Shown: piece after piece, positions 37,201 through 52,200 of the stretch | Numbering within the stretch: the first letter of the stretch is position 1 | Layout: every line of letters starts with the position of its first letter | Source of the DNA: Antedon mediterranea | Taxonomy: Eukaryota > Echinodermata > Crinoidea > Comatulida > Antedonidae | DNA length: 64,000 bases | Direction: 5' to 3' | NCBI RefSeq assembly: GCF_964355755.1 | Contig: NC_092675.1 | Location: forward strand, 15,267,312-15,331,311 | Made by a program: the position numbers and the translations under genes | The notes under the pieces: generated by a model | What the model was told of the DNA's origin: nothing | Seen by the model: the letters and a program-made list of their open reading frames with translations, nothing else | The model's database searches: none

Positions 37201-40200
37201 AACTTCTCGCGGCGTTCAGATAGAGTGATGATGTTAAGGTATCTGCGGGTATCAGCATACGAGGTACCATCGGGGGATATTATGTTACACACTCTTCTTT
37301 GGACATGTTCGATTTGGTCAGATTTCTTACTGTGAATTATATATAAACACCTATACACAGAACATTTATTACTGTGACTGTGGGTAGGCTCTACTTCTGG
37401 GTATATAAACACATAATATACAAATAAAAACGTTATTACTGACAGGTTTGCTTCTCAACGTTTGCATTAATTAATAATTATAAAAAATGTCGTAGTGGTG
37501 TGTATCGATGTACTTTTACTATTTCAATAGACTATAACAGGGACAGTTTAAAAAAAGTATTAAATCGTAAATGTTTTACTGTTTAGTGGTATATTATTGA
37601 TAGGCCTATAAAAACATTTAAAACAATATTTCGTTTCTGAGTGGATAAAGAATATATTTAAAAATTGTTCTTCCCATCCTCTTCCCCATCTCTCAACTCT
37701 AATGTTATACAAAAATAAAATTAGGTTTGTTTAAATGAGTTCAAATAAAAAAATTTGAACTCATTTTTAAGACAAGTTTCTCCTTCGGATGTAGGCCTAA
37801 TTCCCAGGTGGCTTTTAGTTGACTACATTAATCATCGTGTCTATTTATTTGTTTCTGAAAACGACAATGTATTTATAGTCCTGCGGTACGTACATATTCA
37901 TTATCATATTGTCTTGTATCTATATATTGTTACTATTTTCAGTGGGCTTTGTTATTTCATAATTTAAAAAATATTTTTTTTAATTTGTTTAGGATGACCA
38001 AGATTTATATGACTATAATGTGGATGAACAAGTAAAAAAGTTTATTGCCTATGCCAAGATGCAGGTAATTTCACTGCAAATAACTTTAGCTGTGCATAGT
38101 GATAATTGCTGTTTTTTAGATCATTTGTAATGTTAGAATGAGGTACTTCTTATTTTTAAGGATAGCTCCATGTATATAATAAATTAGTGACTTGTTTTTG
38201 AAAAAAGGTGAAGCATTTACGGATGCTCCCTTTTCAAACTGGTGCTACAGGATCTTGAGTGTTGAGATATAATTAATTTTTAAGTTCAGCTGACTAGACG
38301 TGTTAATCGTTAACTTTTATACAAATATGGAATACAAATTATTTTTTTTACATATACAGTAGATTTGAAAACAAAACTAGGGTACCACGGCTGTCTAATA
38401 GCTGTTGTCTAGTCTATAAATTGCACTTTTGATTCATAAAATATTTCTGAAAAATATATAATTAAAAGAAGAGGAGCGGGAACAAATGCATACGTTTTTA
38501 TCTCGCCCCCACCATTTACTCTACATACTGTAGGCCTAGTAGAATACCTAGTTCACCAAATAGATAATATAAAATCTGGATTTTTTTATTCATTTTTCTA
38601 ACTAATACATGATTATAAAATAAACATTATGAAACGAATATATCTAATCACAGAAGCACTGAACGGAAGCTAAGACCACTAAAGACCTAAGATCACGAAA
38701 CCTAAAATCCCTTTCGCACCTGCCTTGTATTTTGACTCCAAATTAATTTAAATAACTTTATCCTGAATACCACACAAAAGAGCAACAATAATAGAGAGCT
38801 AAAAACTGGTGGAATGCGTTAGGGTATTTTGTCAATAAAAATGCTGTAATATGCTACTGCTGATACTGTTCTGTTTTCAAAGAATATTAATCGATAAAAT
38901 AAAAATCACTACCTACCCAGGCCCCTAAGGGGGATGATGAATTTGTCAATTTTATTCATAAAGTTAACGAAACCGTGTACATCAACACTAACATTTTATT
39001 TGTATAATAACAGTGACAAAATATATTGAAATTGAACACATTTCACCAAAAAATGCGTTTTAGCCTTATTGATGCATGATTCGGTATCTAGAACTCATCA
39101 ACTTATAGAATTTGTAATAAAAATAAATTTCACGGTTTACTTTAGAAACTATGACTGAAAAAAACAAACATAATTTTTACAATTTTTGTAGCTTTTTTAT
39201 CAAAAACGCGCTCAATTTGTCTAATTTAACGTGTTCGTATGGCGATATTTAAAGTGGAGAAGGTCTAAATTGTTTTCAAAATTTTAAATGGACATAGTAA
39301 TAAAAGCATACGCGATAAGACATTTTTTGTTTGCGTTCAATCAATACGATTGTCAAGGGGAAGTTCCTGATGAATTACAACTAGGCCTACTCGTCAGTGG
39401 GACTCTAGTTGGCCGGAAATTACACTTCATAGCGCCCTAGCAAACAGCAGAACCATCGTAGCCTTCTTGATTGGAATACAAATGTATTATATTTTTATGT
39501 GTTTCATTACATCTTTCCCATCTACATTACAATAATAAAAATGCTTTAGGGTAAAAAATAATTGCTTTTCTTTAGGTAATAGAGATCAGTGTTTACAGTG
39601 ATCAACACAATAATGTTGACATTTAATTAAGAATAATTTATTTTAGCTAATTTTTTGTGCGTTCCTATAATCATATATTCTGTTTTGTTAATGTTCAAAA
39701 GTTAATTTATTTTTTTGGTATTATTTGTCACTTTCTATTAGTCATTGAGCTTTAAGACAAACCACATTATGATGACAATGGGCTCCGACTTCCAATATGA
39801 GAATGCCATTCCTTGGTTTAAAAACATGGATAAGCTCATCTCATATGTCAACCAAAAGGTTTGTGTATTAAATTACTTTTAACCAAAATATGGAATCATT
39901 GCTCCAATCATGAACATGCTCTACAGTATGTACTCTTTAAATAATTACTAAGCTGGTTTTATAACACTTTTGCATTTGTATCCAACAGAAAAATATGTGA
40001 TTTCATGAGCCAAACCTTAATAATAAAATGTTGAATACTACTACTACTTCTTTCTTAGGGAAACGAATTTAAGATCAATGTACTGTATTCAACCCCTTCG
40101 TGCTATGTAAAAAGCTTGAATGAAGCTGGCAAAACCTGGCCAACAAAGAGTGATGATTTTTTCCCATATGCTGATCAACCACACAGCTACTGGACAGGGT

Positions 40201-43200
40201 ACTTCTCAAGCAGACCTGCCCTTAAGTACTATGAACGCGTTTCAAACAATCTTCTCCAGGTAAATGTTTATTGTTTGTTTCTGGCATAAAAACTGGATGT
40301 GAAAGCAAAGAGTAAGTTATCTCAACATGTTGATATACCATATTTATTTGAATAAATGCCTCTTTGAATAAATGCCCTCCATAGAACATCATTTTTAATA
40401 AACGCGAAATAACGCCTTTATCAATTTCAACGCCCCTCCACATGCATACAACAGAAGTATATTCAATGATAACAACTTTTCTTGTAGTCCGTCCAGTATT
40501 AATACTAATACAAACTTTCAATCAGACCTTTCTTGTCTTACTCTATACGTCTCTCTACTATGATGTTATTCTTTCTTCTTGTCATATCTATAACATTTTA
40601 CTATTTATACTTAACATGCAAATTAAGGGCTCAGAGGAGGATAAAATGTGTCCTCCAAAATTATAGCATAATGAATGGTTTATAAATTTGCAGACCTGGG
40701 CCTGTCTGCTTCAACTGCTCAAAATACGGTCTAAAAATGCAGTATAAAGTACGGTATATTTTATACCATATCTTTTAGTACCCCATTTCTGCTAAAAATA
40801 CTTCTTGGGTGGTCGTGCTAAAATTCATTCTTTTTACCTAAACTGCCATTCATGAGCCGGCAGTCTGTGTTTGACCTAAGTATACTGAGCAGCGAGCGCA
40901 CTGTAACTCCACTTTCAAGGAATTCCCCCACTTGAAATCATGATCTCCACACGCACGTACACATGTGCTTGTATTTTCCGCTTTCCCGACAAACATGGTA
41001 GAACAGGGAACAACGTCATAGTTTTGATTTCACTTTTTTTGTTGATAATTAAAATTCGCAATGAAGAAATGTTTACGGCTCACTTTCTACTACCTGGTTC
41101 CGATCCATTAGGTAATGAGGGGCGACTATGGCCCAATATCCAGTCCAAAACGTCCTAATGGGGACAAGTAATTCATTCCCTCCCTGACTTAGAGTAGGTA
41201 TGAATTGCAGATTCTGATTACCGCGATTTAAACACGTTCATGAAATTTCAAAAAATTTAAAAATATACTATTTCTTATGTACCCATGCAAATAAAAAGTT
41301 ACATGTCTGGTAAGATCTTGTTTAAAATGGACCTGAAATGGACTTTCGATTTTCAAGAAATTCACACATGTTATTTAAATGTATCAAATTAACACAAACC
41401 CATACAAATAAAAACAAAATGTATAGTATTTTGAGTTAAAAACGAAATTTTAAGATACCATGGTAAATTAGCGAAAATTACTCACGCCATTGCAATATTC
41501 TATTTCAACGGCCGTCGGAAGCCTCTATATTCACGACGTCACATATACGCACGAGAGAGCATGTATGCCGCCCGATAGTCAGTGATTGATCGACGGCCTG
41601 GAATATAGGTCCCTAAAATATACTTCGTTTGTTCTAAAACCCGAATTTAGAAGGCCTACCTCCCAAACCTTTACTAGGCTAGGCCCCCAATCCAGCACGC
41701 GGAGTCGATCCACCACTCACATCATGCGGCGAGGCTCCGTTTCATGTGCCTCCAAGGACCAAAGCGATATCAACAACATGCTGCGCTCATTGTCAAGCCA
41801 AAGTAAAATATGAATAAAATTCGTTTTCGAACTGCCTGATTCGTGACAAATAAATTATCATCTCATATTACTAATTTAATTCTGCTAAACTAAAAACTAA
41901 AGAAACTAACACATTTTAGCAGTATAAATTACGAACGATATACAAAATACACGAACGGAAAATATGGATACGCATCATTGCGCACGGAGCTGTATCCCGG
42001 ACAACGTTGCCAGGCCAACTTCGGTATTGCCAGAAAAAAACCGTTGATTTTTAAGATTTTAAATCGTCATTTACTCGATGAATAACCGTTTATACGGTAA
42101 TAATTTTATCCAAAAAAATTCTAAATACGTTTCTGCAAATGCACAAGCATTTTTTAGAAAATACTCCATAGATTTCAAGAGTTATAGCCAAAAAACTGCA
42201 AATTGTCCATTGGAGGGATAGGAATATATTCGCAAAGTGACGTCACCCGCGAATTTTTTTGATTTTCAAATAGGGCTTTCCCTAAAAGGGCCAATTTATA
42301 TTTTGTAACAATATACATTCTAGCAACACCTAATAGCCCCCCCCCAAAACATCATTCTAAAATGAAAAAAATCGAAAATCCATTTCAGGTCCATTTTAAG
42401 GGATTATTTTTATATATTTTTAATCTATGTTTATTAAATATTTTAATGGAAAACGCGAGTTAAAAATGATGTACAAAAGCCGGCGAGCCGAAATCCGCAC
42501 GCTTATAATAACTTTGGAAAGCACCTACCCATTTTCTAAACACGATTGGACGAGGTCCATGGTGGTGGAGTAATTTTTGTTGCATGTTATCAGGCTTTAA
42601 ATACTGTTTACTTTGATATGTAAATCGGTTATTATGCCTCAAATGTCAATTTTAACGATAAAAATTGAATTTCCAAAATCTGGCTAAGTATTGAATTGAA
42701 GCTAATTTATATTTCTGTTTGATAATTAAACCACATTGTTTTTTTTTACTTTGCGTGTACCTCATGCAAAGAGGCCAACAAGACCAACCACTGAAAAAAA
42801 TAATCCCTACCATAAATATCAGTGTTTACCATTTTCCCTACAATGTGCATGTGCATGGTATGCATGTATTAGCGTGTTAATTAATGGTTGGATACCCCGC
42901 AATGGACTGTTCCATTTTTGGAACTAGTCTTTTCCGCACACAAGGCATGTCGAAAAGTGTCACCTCTCATGGAATATTTGCTTCGAAACATTAATTTTAC
43001 CGATTTATTAAATTATTTTTGAAGTGGAATATTTATCAATCTACTATATAAAGCAAGTACATTAGGAAGAAATGTACCGAAGAAATTTAAGAATCTTTGA
43101 ATTTTCTATGCAGCGGCCGTAACCTATGTAGGTGACCGAGGGTCCTCCTAAATACCAAGAACTACCAAGAACTACCAAGGCCTGTAAATTTAAAGTGTGA

Positions 43201-46200
43201 AATATGATATATATAGACTTCTAATAGCATTTCCAACAATAAAACCTAAATTTTAGCGCGATATAGACTCCAAAAATGTTAAATAATCGATAAGCTTCTC
43301 TTCGAGTTGATGCATACTGTACATTGTATCACAAATGTCCGTATTGCGTCAACTAGTATGGCTCACTGACACTCGACGATGCAGCTAGTCGTAGGCCTAC
43401 ATTTAAAATTGTTGGTGTCTACATCGCGCTAAAATTGAGGTTTTATTGTTGGAAATGCTATTAGAAGTCTATATATATCATATTTCGTTAAATTAACACT
43501 TTAAATTGACAGGTCTTGGTAGTTCTTACTAGTTGACGCAATACGGACATTTGTGACGCAATGTATGCATCAACTCAGTTTGTTTCGCGAACGCGAAGCT
43601 TGTCGATTATTTAAAATTGTTGGTGTCTATATCGCGCTAAAATTGAGGTTTTATTGTTGGAAATGCTATTAGAAGTCTATATATATCATATTTCGTTAAA
43701 TTAACACTTTAAATTGACAGGTCTTGGTACAGGAGGACCCGCGGCCGAAACTCGCTTTGGTCAGAGTTGTATACGCTGTTTCTTGGCCTAAATTTTATTC
43801 CGTATATTTCAATTTAGTGCAACTAATTGCCGTTAGAATAATCGAAAGGGAAATAAAAATTAAACAACTATACTATTGAGGTAATTACTTTAAACACAAT
43901 TAAATACAGTTAAATTTAAAATGTGTCTATTTCTAATTCCCAAAATTTCTTAGACAGAATTTAGTGTTTTAGGCTTTATAGGCCTATGTATAACTTAACT
44001 TGTAGGCGCGGCAGAGTCTACCTCTGACTTGGCGCTCAAAGTGGAATCGAACACATAATAAACATGGGCTTAATTCTTATTTTGCCGGTTCGAAAATCAA
44101 TTAAAATAATATATGATTATAATTATAAATTTAAATATTACAGTTATAAAAAAATGTATACTTACGAAAAATAATATTTTATGAAAAGAAACAATACCCA
44201 CACAGTTTTTTAACACAATATGTATATTTTTTTACATTTTAGCATTTTTTAAACAATATTTTATGTTGTATTTCAGAGATACATACCTTTCAAAAATAAT
44301 CTTACTAAAATACATATTACATTCTATGCAATGCAAAAAAAAAACCAATTCACACACTGGTTCAAAAGTTACGAATCATTTAAAGACGGGAAATTTGTGG
44401 ACATTTTAATTTTGAGACATTGGGAAAAAACATGATGCAAAAGGCCCTTGGATTAATTTTGAAGGGTGATAAGTAAAAAAAAAAATGTTGAGGACACCCC
44501 AAAAAAAATGGTCTTGTACAACGCTGCTATATCTATGAGTTTGGCAACAATAAGAACTTTGAAGTTATTAATATAAAAGTTATAACCCTTTAAAAATGGT
44601 TCCAAATATAATTGGAAAAAATGCCATTTTTTGGGCACTTTAACGGACAATAACTTTTCAATGGATAATCCGATTTCCGATCATTTAAATTGCAAAAGTT
44701 TATGTTCAGTAAATTCCTTTTGATTAACTGAAAGAAAAATTACCATCATTAATTTGAATTTTTACATTGGGATACCTACTTTGAGTTATGTCTTTTGCAA
44801 TGTTGTACTGCTTTACTTGCTTTGGAGATATTTCTTAAGTCTATTCCATAATCCTACTTTATTTTTTTAGAAATGTCTTTTATTGCCTTTTAGTTGTCTG
44901 GACATTTTAGCTTCCCCCACAGATTTATAGTAAATACTGTAACGTCTTTGCTCCACATTTTCGCCGAATATATCTATACTATACATGTGTGTAAAACAGC
45001 TGACAGGGACAGAAAATCAAAACACAACACGATGTTGACCTCATGTCACAGGTCAAAAAATAACAGTATTTTTTATTGGCGGCAGAAATGGGTACAGAAA
45101 ATATGGTATAAATTTGTAAATATTGTATTTATGGGGAAAATATGGTATACAAACACTTTAATTTTTGTATACGCTGCAAAAAATATACCGTATATATATG
45201 GTATTCAAAACATACTGTATTAAATACGGTATTTACTTGGCAGCAGAAACACTAGGGCCCTAGTCAAAAACACCCTTTAACCACAGGAAATCACAAACAT
45301 ATTGATAAATGTCCTCTCGAAGGAACGCTCTTTAAAAAAACCTTTGAACAATGGTAATGATTTGCCATTTCAGACTAGAAATAATGCATATTATAGAAGA
45401 GAGTTTTTTCTTTTTTGTTGATCCAATAGATCAAAAAGTGCTAAATATGGTACTTTAGAACGACGTTTCGCAAGCGAAAGTTCACTTCAGTGTGCTGTAG
45501 ACTGTTGATCTTGTTTACAGTCTGGTTAATACTTAACCTCTGTGTTTTTTGGGGTCCTGACACATTGAGTCCATATACAACTGGATTGATACGTTTATAA
45601 GGTTCAATTAGTTAAGTTAGAAACTTATCAGCTCCAATGACAATATTACGATTTAAACATTTTAATCAAGATTCTGAAAGTTATGAACATACATTGAATT
45701 TTGTTCTGGACATTGTTTTAAATAGTACATATTTTTTTTAGATTTGTAAACAACTTGAAGTTTTAGCAGGAAATCGTCAAATTAATATAACATCAGAATC
45801 CAAAACATTAAGTAAGTCATGAGCATGAAATATTTCGTCAGTCTATTTTATATTAAAAAAAATGTTATTTCCGTTTTTTTTTAAATGTTATGAACATTTG
45901 GGAAAATTAAAAAAAAAAAAAGATTCTTTAACAGCACTATATTAGAATGCCATGATTATTATTACTTTTGTGAACTTAAACCTATTTCATCATATTCTCA
46001 GAAAGAGCTATGGCAGTAGCCCAACATCATGATGCTGTGAGGTAATGTATTATAGGTTACATGGTTTTCTGTTTATTGCAGTTCAATTATGAGAAAAGTA
46101 AACCCATTTTGTGGAACTGAAAAAAATGTCACCGAAAATTGAAACACATTATTTTTTACATAATCTGAACAACTATCTACAAATATTTATGCCCATAACC

Positions 46201-49200
46201 GTAATTTTATGATCCAATCTCAATAATCTTGATATCAATGTGTAGAATATATATATCTAATATGCAATTTTACAAAAATAATACAACAATTGATTTTTAA
46301 CTGCAATGTTGTATGCCATAATTGTGGATGCATTTCATCAAAATTGTGTTTTTTCTGTGCCTATCACCAATGGAAAAATGATACTAACTAGAAGAAGAAG
46401 CCTATTATCTATGGTTTTATAATGATATCTAAATAAATCTGTAGAGTATATTATAATTATTTTCCTACTAATATATGCATTAAAAAACAATTAATACAAC
46501 AGTTATTTACGTAACTAGGTCAAAGGTCAAAATGATTAACTGCAATATCTTTTGCCATATTATGGATGCATTTATATTAATGAAAATTGTGTTCCTTCTG
46601 TACCTATCGTCATATGAAATAGGAAAAATGTATTTTGAATTAATGATGTATTATATTATTGAAAATACTTTTTGATCAAATGTTATGAACAACAGGTAGT
46701 GTAGTAGTAGGTTTAGGTAGTGGGTAACATTTATGCCTGCCAATAATATCTAAATACTGTAACTACCAATGTGTATAATATATATTTCCTACTTTAACAG
46801 TTGTTATGTAACTATAGAGGTCATAATGTCATTGACCTTTTACAAAAACTCAATTTTTCTTAAAATAACATAAAACTAATTTTGGATATATTTAGTTCAA
46901 ATAATGTTTTTCCTGTACCTATCATAAAAAAAAACAGAAAAATGATGCTAGCTAGAAGAACATTGAAATTCATTACCATACCGGTAATGAATTTCAATGT
47001 TCTTCTACTATGTTACATTTTTCTGTTTTTATTTATTTATTGTTGTTCATTAATGAGTCTTGATAATTTGGAATCAACAATTGTTGTTGGGGTTGATTTA
47101 CTATAGCCTATAGATTGTTTAATTATTCAAATAGAAAAGGACTCAGAACTTGTCATGTCATCAGTATCACTTTCTTGTTCAGGTAGATTCACATTAGTAC
47201 ATTCACCACATGCAGGTCTAGTTATACCTGGTCGGCTTCAAGGAGATATTCAAGTGCTGGCTTAGGTCTGTGTGTAGAGGAACCATGTTTCCATGACTGA
47301 TCTTCCATCCTCAATCCTCAGTACCCATATAAATTCCACTCCATTGCCGAACATGATGTTAAGTACGTTGGTTGTGGTATTAAGTTTTTTTTTATTGTAG
47401 TATTGTCCGGCCTGTGTGGACTACTTGTTTGACCCACTTACAAATCAATGCTATTGAACAAATTCAGAGAAGGGCTTTTAGAGTTATACTCCCATGGTTT
47501 TCGTTCAATGAGGCACTTTTTTTTAAATATAATCCTTTGCTTGAGGACCGACGTACCTGACTGTGCAAGGAATACTTTCGAAAACTGAAATTCCTAGCCA
47601 TATTCTCCACAACCTACTTCCACAACCTCGTTATGTACCATATAAATTTAGATCAGTCAATGAATTTCCTCTACCAAAATGCAATACAAATAATTAAAGA
47701 ACTTCATTATTAACCTTGCACAATCGGGTACTAAGATTTATACTTTAGATTTATATTGATTGTTTCCCTTATTTATAACTTATATAATTCCTAATTTTGT
47801 ATATATTTTCTTAATTTGTTGAATTTTTCAACTTCAATTTGTATTTCAATTTTTGTTTTATAAATTGCAATAAAGTTTTTATCTATCTACTAAAGTGATG
47901 TTGGCGATATTAAAGGTTGTACTTGTAGAAAGGATGGAGTCAAAGGCATTCCACGTTTATCTAGGTCGTCCATTGTACAGACAAACATTTTTTCTAGCTA
48001 CCACGATGTCATCCTTTATGGCTAGTCTGCATCTGAAGACTACAACCTATTTTCAAAAATATGTGTATGACAAGCTTTTTTTGTTTTCCAATTTCGAAGA
48101 CTCTGGATGTTGTGTCACCATTATTGCTGAACAAACCCATACGCCTCCAAAATACTGTTTGAACCAGTTTGATATTCCAGCATCTCAGTTTCAATCTAAA
48201 GAATATCACAAGAGGTTTTCAATGTTTGACTGAAGCCCTAGTAGATCTGTGTCATCTTCGATAATGACAGGTGTTTGCTGTTTTAATGGTTTTTTGAGAA
48301 GAACATCTGCATCAGCAGCTGCATGTAATACCTCATTGTCATGTTGTTCAAAATGCTAATTATGAAGACTTATAAATTGTTATTTATTACATAAAGTGAT
48401 CCTTTTTTGTGAAACATATCATGTCATTGGTAAAATGTACAGGACACTCCACCTGACCCACTTACCATGTGCGCCATCTTTAGTGGATTGGCCACTGTTA
48501 TAACCATCAAAGACTATGATGGCAGAGCAATCTTTTTTGCAGATTACATCATAAGTCTCAATTCCATGAAATTCTGTGCAGTAGAGTACCACCATCTAGG
48601 ATGTAGGCCTCTGGACATCATTCAGTGAGTTAATGTATTAGACTATTTAGAAGGAAGTTATCATGTTGATTTATTGGCTGCAAGTAGTACGTTGATAGTA
48701 TTGCTGGTGGATAACAAAGTCTATGTGCAAGGCGCTGGAACAGTAGGATCGCTGCACACAGTCTCATTGTCTGTATGTACAGATGAATTTATTTACTTTA
48801 TCCTGAATACATTGCAAGACCTTCTGGCCTAAACACCATCCAAAATATTCAATGCTTAATACCACATTGTCAATATTAACCTATTGTGTCAATAGACTTT
48901 ACAAAACGTATGCCATTATTTCTAGTCGTTTTTCGAAAACGGTAAAATGCCAACTTTATCGTCCTAAAAAAAGTAAGATGGTGGAATTTTTGCTAAGCTC
49001 CGCCACTTTGTTAAAGCTCATGCATACATTTATTCATGATCACTGTCCTATGGCTTCCCGTCCTGTTTCGTAAAGTTCCTAATAATGCTATGAAGACTCC
49101 GAGTCATAACCAAATGGATTGTTCAACGCCCTGATACTCTTGCAAGGCATTACATTCATATCAGGGAAGATTTGGTCTGGAAGTATTCATTCATCTACCT

Positions 49201-52200
49201 CTTGTCAAACCTCTGGTTGTCTTCAATTCAAGGCTTCTCATACAGGTAGCAACCTTTTCAATCACCAGGTGTGTTGACAATCTAGTCCAGTCCGAATGTC
49301 ATAAAACATGGAGGCCATTATCAAACTGCTGTTGAACATCTTTGTATTTCTACTGGTAAAACTTACAAAATCGTTAAAATATTATACATACATCCCAATA
49401 TAAATTATATAACCATGGCAACAAACATGCCATCTGAAAAAAAAACTGGAATGTAGATCTTCCACAACTGAAATGTTCACTCCCATGTATGTTTTACAGC
49501 AAAAACTTTTAGCCAAAATTTGTGTTTTTGAAAATGACATGAAACACACTTGAATATAATGTATTTCAAATACTAGTTCAATATATTATATGTAATAATG
49601 TACGTATATTTTTTGCCTGTTGTGTTTATAATATATGTATATATAGGTCCATATTAATTTTAACTTAGAATTACCTTTGATTTTCGGTGACATTTTTTTA
49701 CACTTTATATGGAATTCAAAAGTATTGTTTTGTTACTATTGCAAATTGTGGTGGGTATATCATTAAATTGACTGGACTAATTGCATTATAGATTCTCTTG
49801 TTCCATAAACAAGTGCAGATTCTTTGTTAGAACGTCTAAAGACAACAATTATATATATAATATTTGTCATTCTTTCTTAACAGTGGCACTGAAAAACAGC
49901 ATGTGGCTGATGACTACGCTAAGAGATTGGCTATTGGTTCAAGTCACTGTCAGGTATGCCAGAAGGAAGATGCTTTGTTTTATTTTTCATCCACAACTGA
50001 AATGTTCACCCCATGGGTATCCCAGTATGTTTTATAGCGAAAACAACATTTTTAGCCAAAAATTGACAAAACATCCTTAATTTCAATATTATAATATACG
50101 ATGAAATGGAATCTGCTTTTCACACCAGAAACAATGCTCTTCTATAGCAAGTTTCCATTCACTATTGTTCTTGAGAAACAATGCTCTGCTATAGCTAGTT
50201 TCAATCCCTCCCACTGTGTGAACTTGCCATTGTTTCTGGCTTTCACACCAGTCCCACCCTTTCCACTTATATTCCAAGTTTCCTGGACTTTCTGCATTCT
50301 CACTCCTGAGGACGATCAAAGTATATTGATCGAAACATAGAGAAACTCAACAGAACTAATACATGTGGTGTACCGCAAACTTTATATCAACAATATCCTT
50401 TATAATGTTATTGAATTTCAGGGCTGGAAAAGAATATTTGTAAACTGAAAGACTGCAGCATAAAAAACAGCAGTCAGCAATACTGTGTACAATGTAACAA
50501 TTCTTGCTGGGGTTTCCTATAATTTAAGACCAAATCATAATCATCAAATCATTGTGCGTAGTTTTGTATTTGTTTTGTAATTATTGACATTCAAAACTTT
50601 GAAATAACAGTGTTTTTGCTTCTTTCTGGAAATTTCTTATTATATTTTTTTTCAATTTTGGAGTGTGGTTTAACCAACAGTGTTGTACAGTTTATAGTGG
50701 ATAAATGAAAATTAATATTGGAAATTGTGGTTTTACCGACAAGTTTAGCACTTTCAAAATAATAAAATTTAACGTTTTATTTTAGCAGCAGCTTCATTTT
50801 GTCCAACTTTTTAAAATTATTAATTGATAAAATAATAATTAATTTGCATTAATTGATTGTAATTATTAGAATTTATTACCATACCGGAAGTACCTTTATT
50901 GGGATTTCCCACCGACGTTCGTATTGAACGCAAAAAATGTTATCCAATTGTTAGTCATGTGTGTTTTATCAGCGGAAAATAAAGGCTACAATCGTATTGC
51001 TGTTTGCTAGAGTGTCATTTCTGGTGAGCTAGAGGTGCCATTTAACATAAATTTTACATGCAAAGGTATTATTTCCAGCCATCTAGGGGTGTCATTGAAC
51101 AAATTTTGCTTCGCCACAGGTCCCAGCATGCGGCTCAAATACTTGGTGTCTACAGCCCTAGACTCTTGGAACACCTCCTTAAAATGCCCCTGCGATTGCC
51201 CCTGACTACTAAGTTGTGAATCTTCAAGAGAGGCCTACATTATGCCACGTTATGATAGCAGAATCATGAATAATGCATGCACATAATAATTATCTATGAT
51301 AAAGATAGCTATTAATCTCTCTGAACTATTAAAAAATCAGATCATTACCAATTCTGATTAGTAAGGGTAAGGTAATGGTTAACTTGTTTTCTTGTTTTAT
51401 ACACCAATTCATTTTTTTTTTTTATGTTATAGAATTTAGTAAATGTATCTCTGGGATCATTTTTGTCGGCAACATCACCTCCATCTTTTACCTTTTGTAC
51501 TTTGCTGAACATCAGTGTTTGTCCAGTAACAGAAGATTCCAAATCAGTAAGTACAATAAACTACTCAAATTGAAAGCTAATTTGGAAGTGCTGTAATCTG
51601 TGTTTATTTTTTAAATTATATTATATAAATTAAACTTAGAAGTAAAGCTGCTTTCACATCGCGCCCGGATTCATTCCGGTGGCCTGAGAAAATGATCGTG
51701 GAAAATGGGTTCAGTTGTAAAGCATAAGGTCATTCACACCAAATTTGTACGATTTGAATCCGTACCTGATTCGGGTTCCGAATTCGTACCGATGGATCAC
51801 GAAGCCATTCCTTTGCTTTTTTTCTTTCGACCAACAAAAAGCGAGCATGAATGACCTTTTTTGTGAGGCGAGAGTTGTCTGCTCTCTTTTTCCGCGCCCC
51901 GATCATAAAATCAATGTGCGACATGAATTTTGGTTTTCTGTATCTAAAAGGTAGGCCTAGGCCCTATGCTTATAAATTAAATTTAACAAGGAAACTGCAA
52001 ATAGAATTATTAGGCCTAGGTAGGGTCAGGCTACTACTAGGCCCTGGCTACTTGTTAATACAGTAATGGATGTCTTTATTAATAATTTTGTAAGCTGTAA
52101 TTAATAGGCAACCTAGCCTGCTATTACTACCTAGGACTAGGCTGGGTGGCCAGAGAGGCTAGATAGTATTAGTAATAGTAGTCTATTACATGAGTAGATT

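Noticed and set aside
41586-41813. 75-codon + strand open frame with a serine/arginine-rich end
   Set aside because: It starts at TTG, has no homology I recognise and lies between inverted repeat arms; not supported as a gene.
42460-42642. 60-codon minus-strand open frame
   Set aside because: It looks protein-like but has no recognisable family and lies next to an inverted repeat arm; kept out for lack of support.
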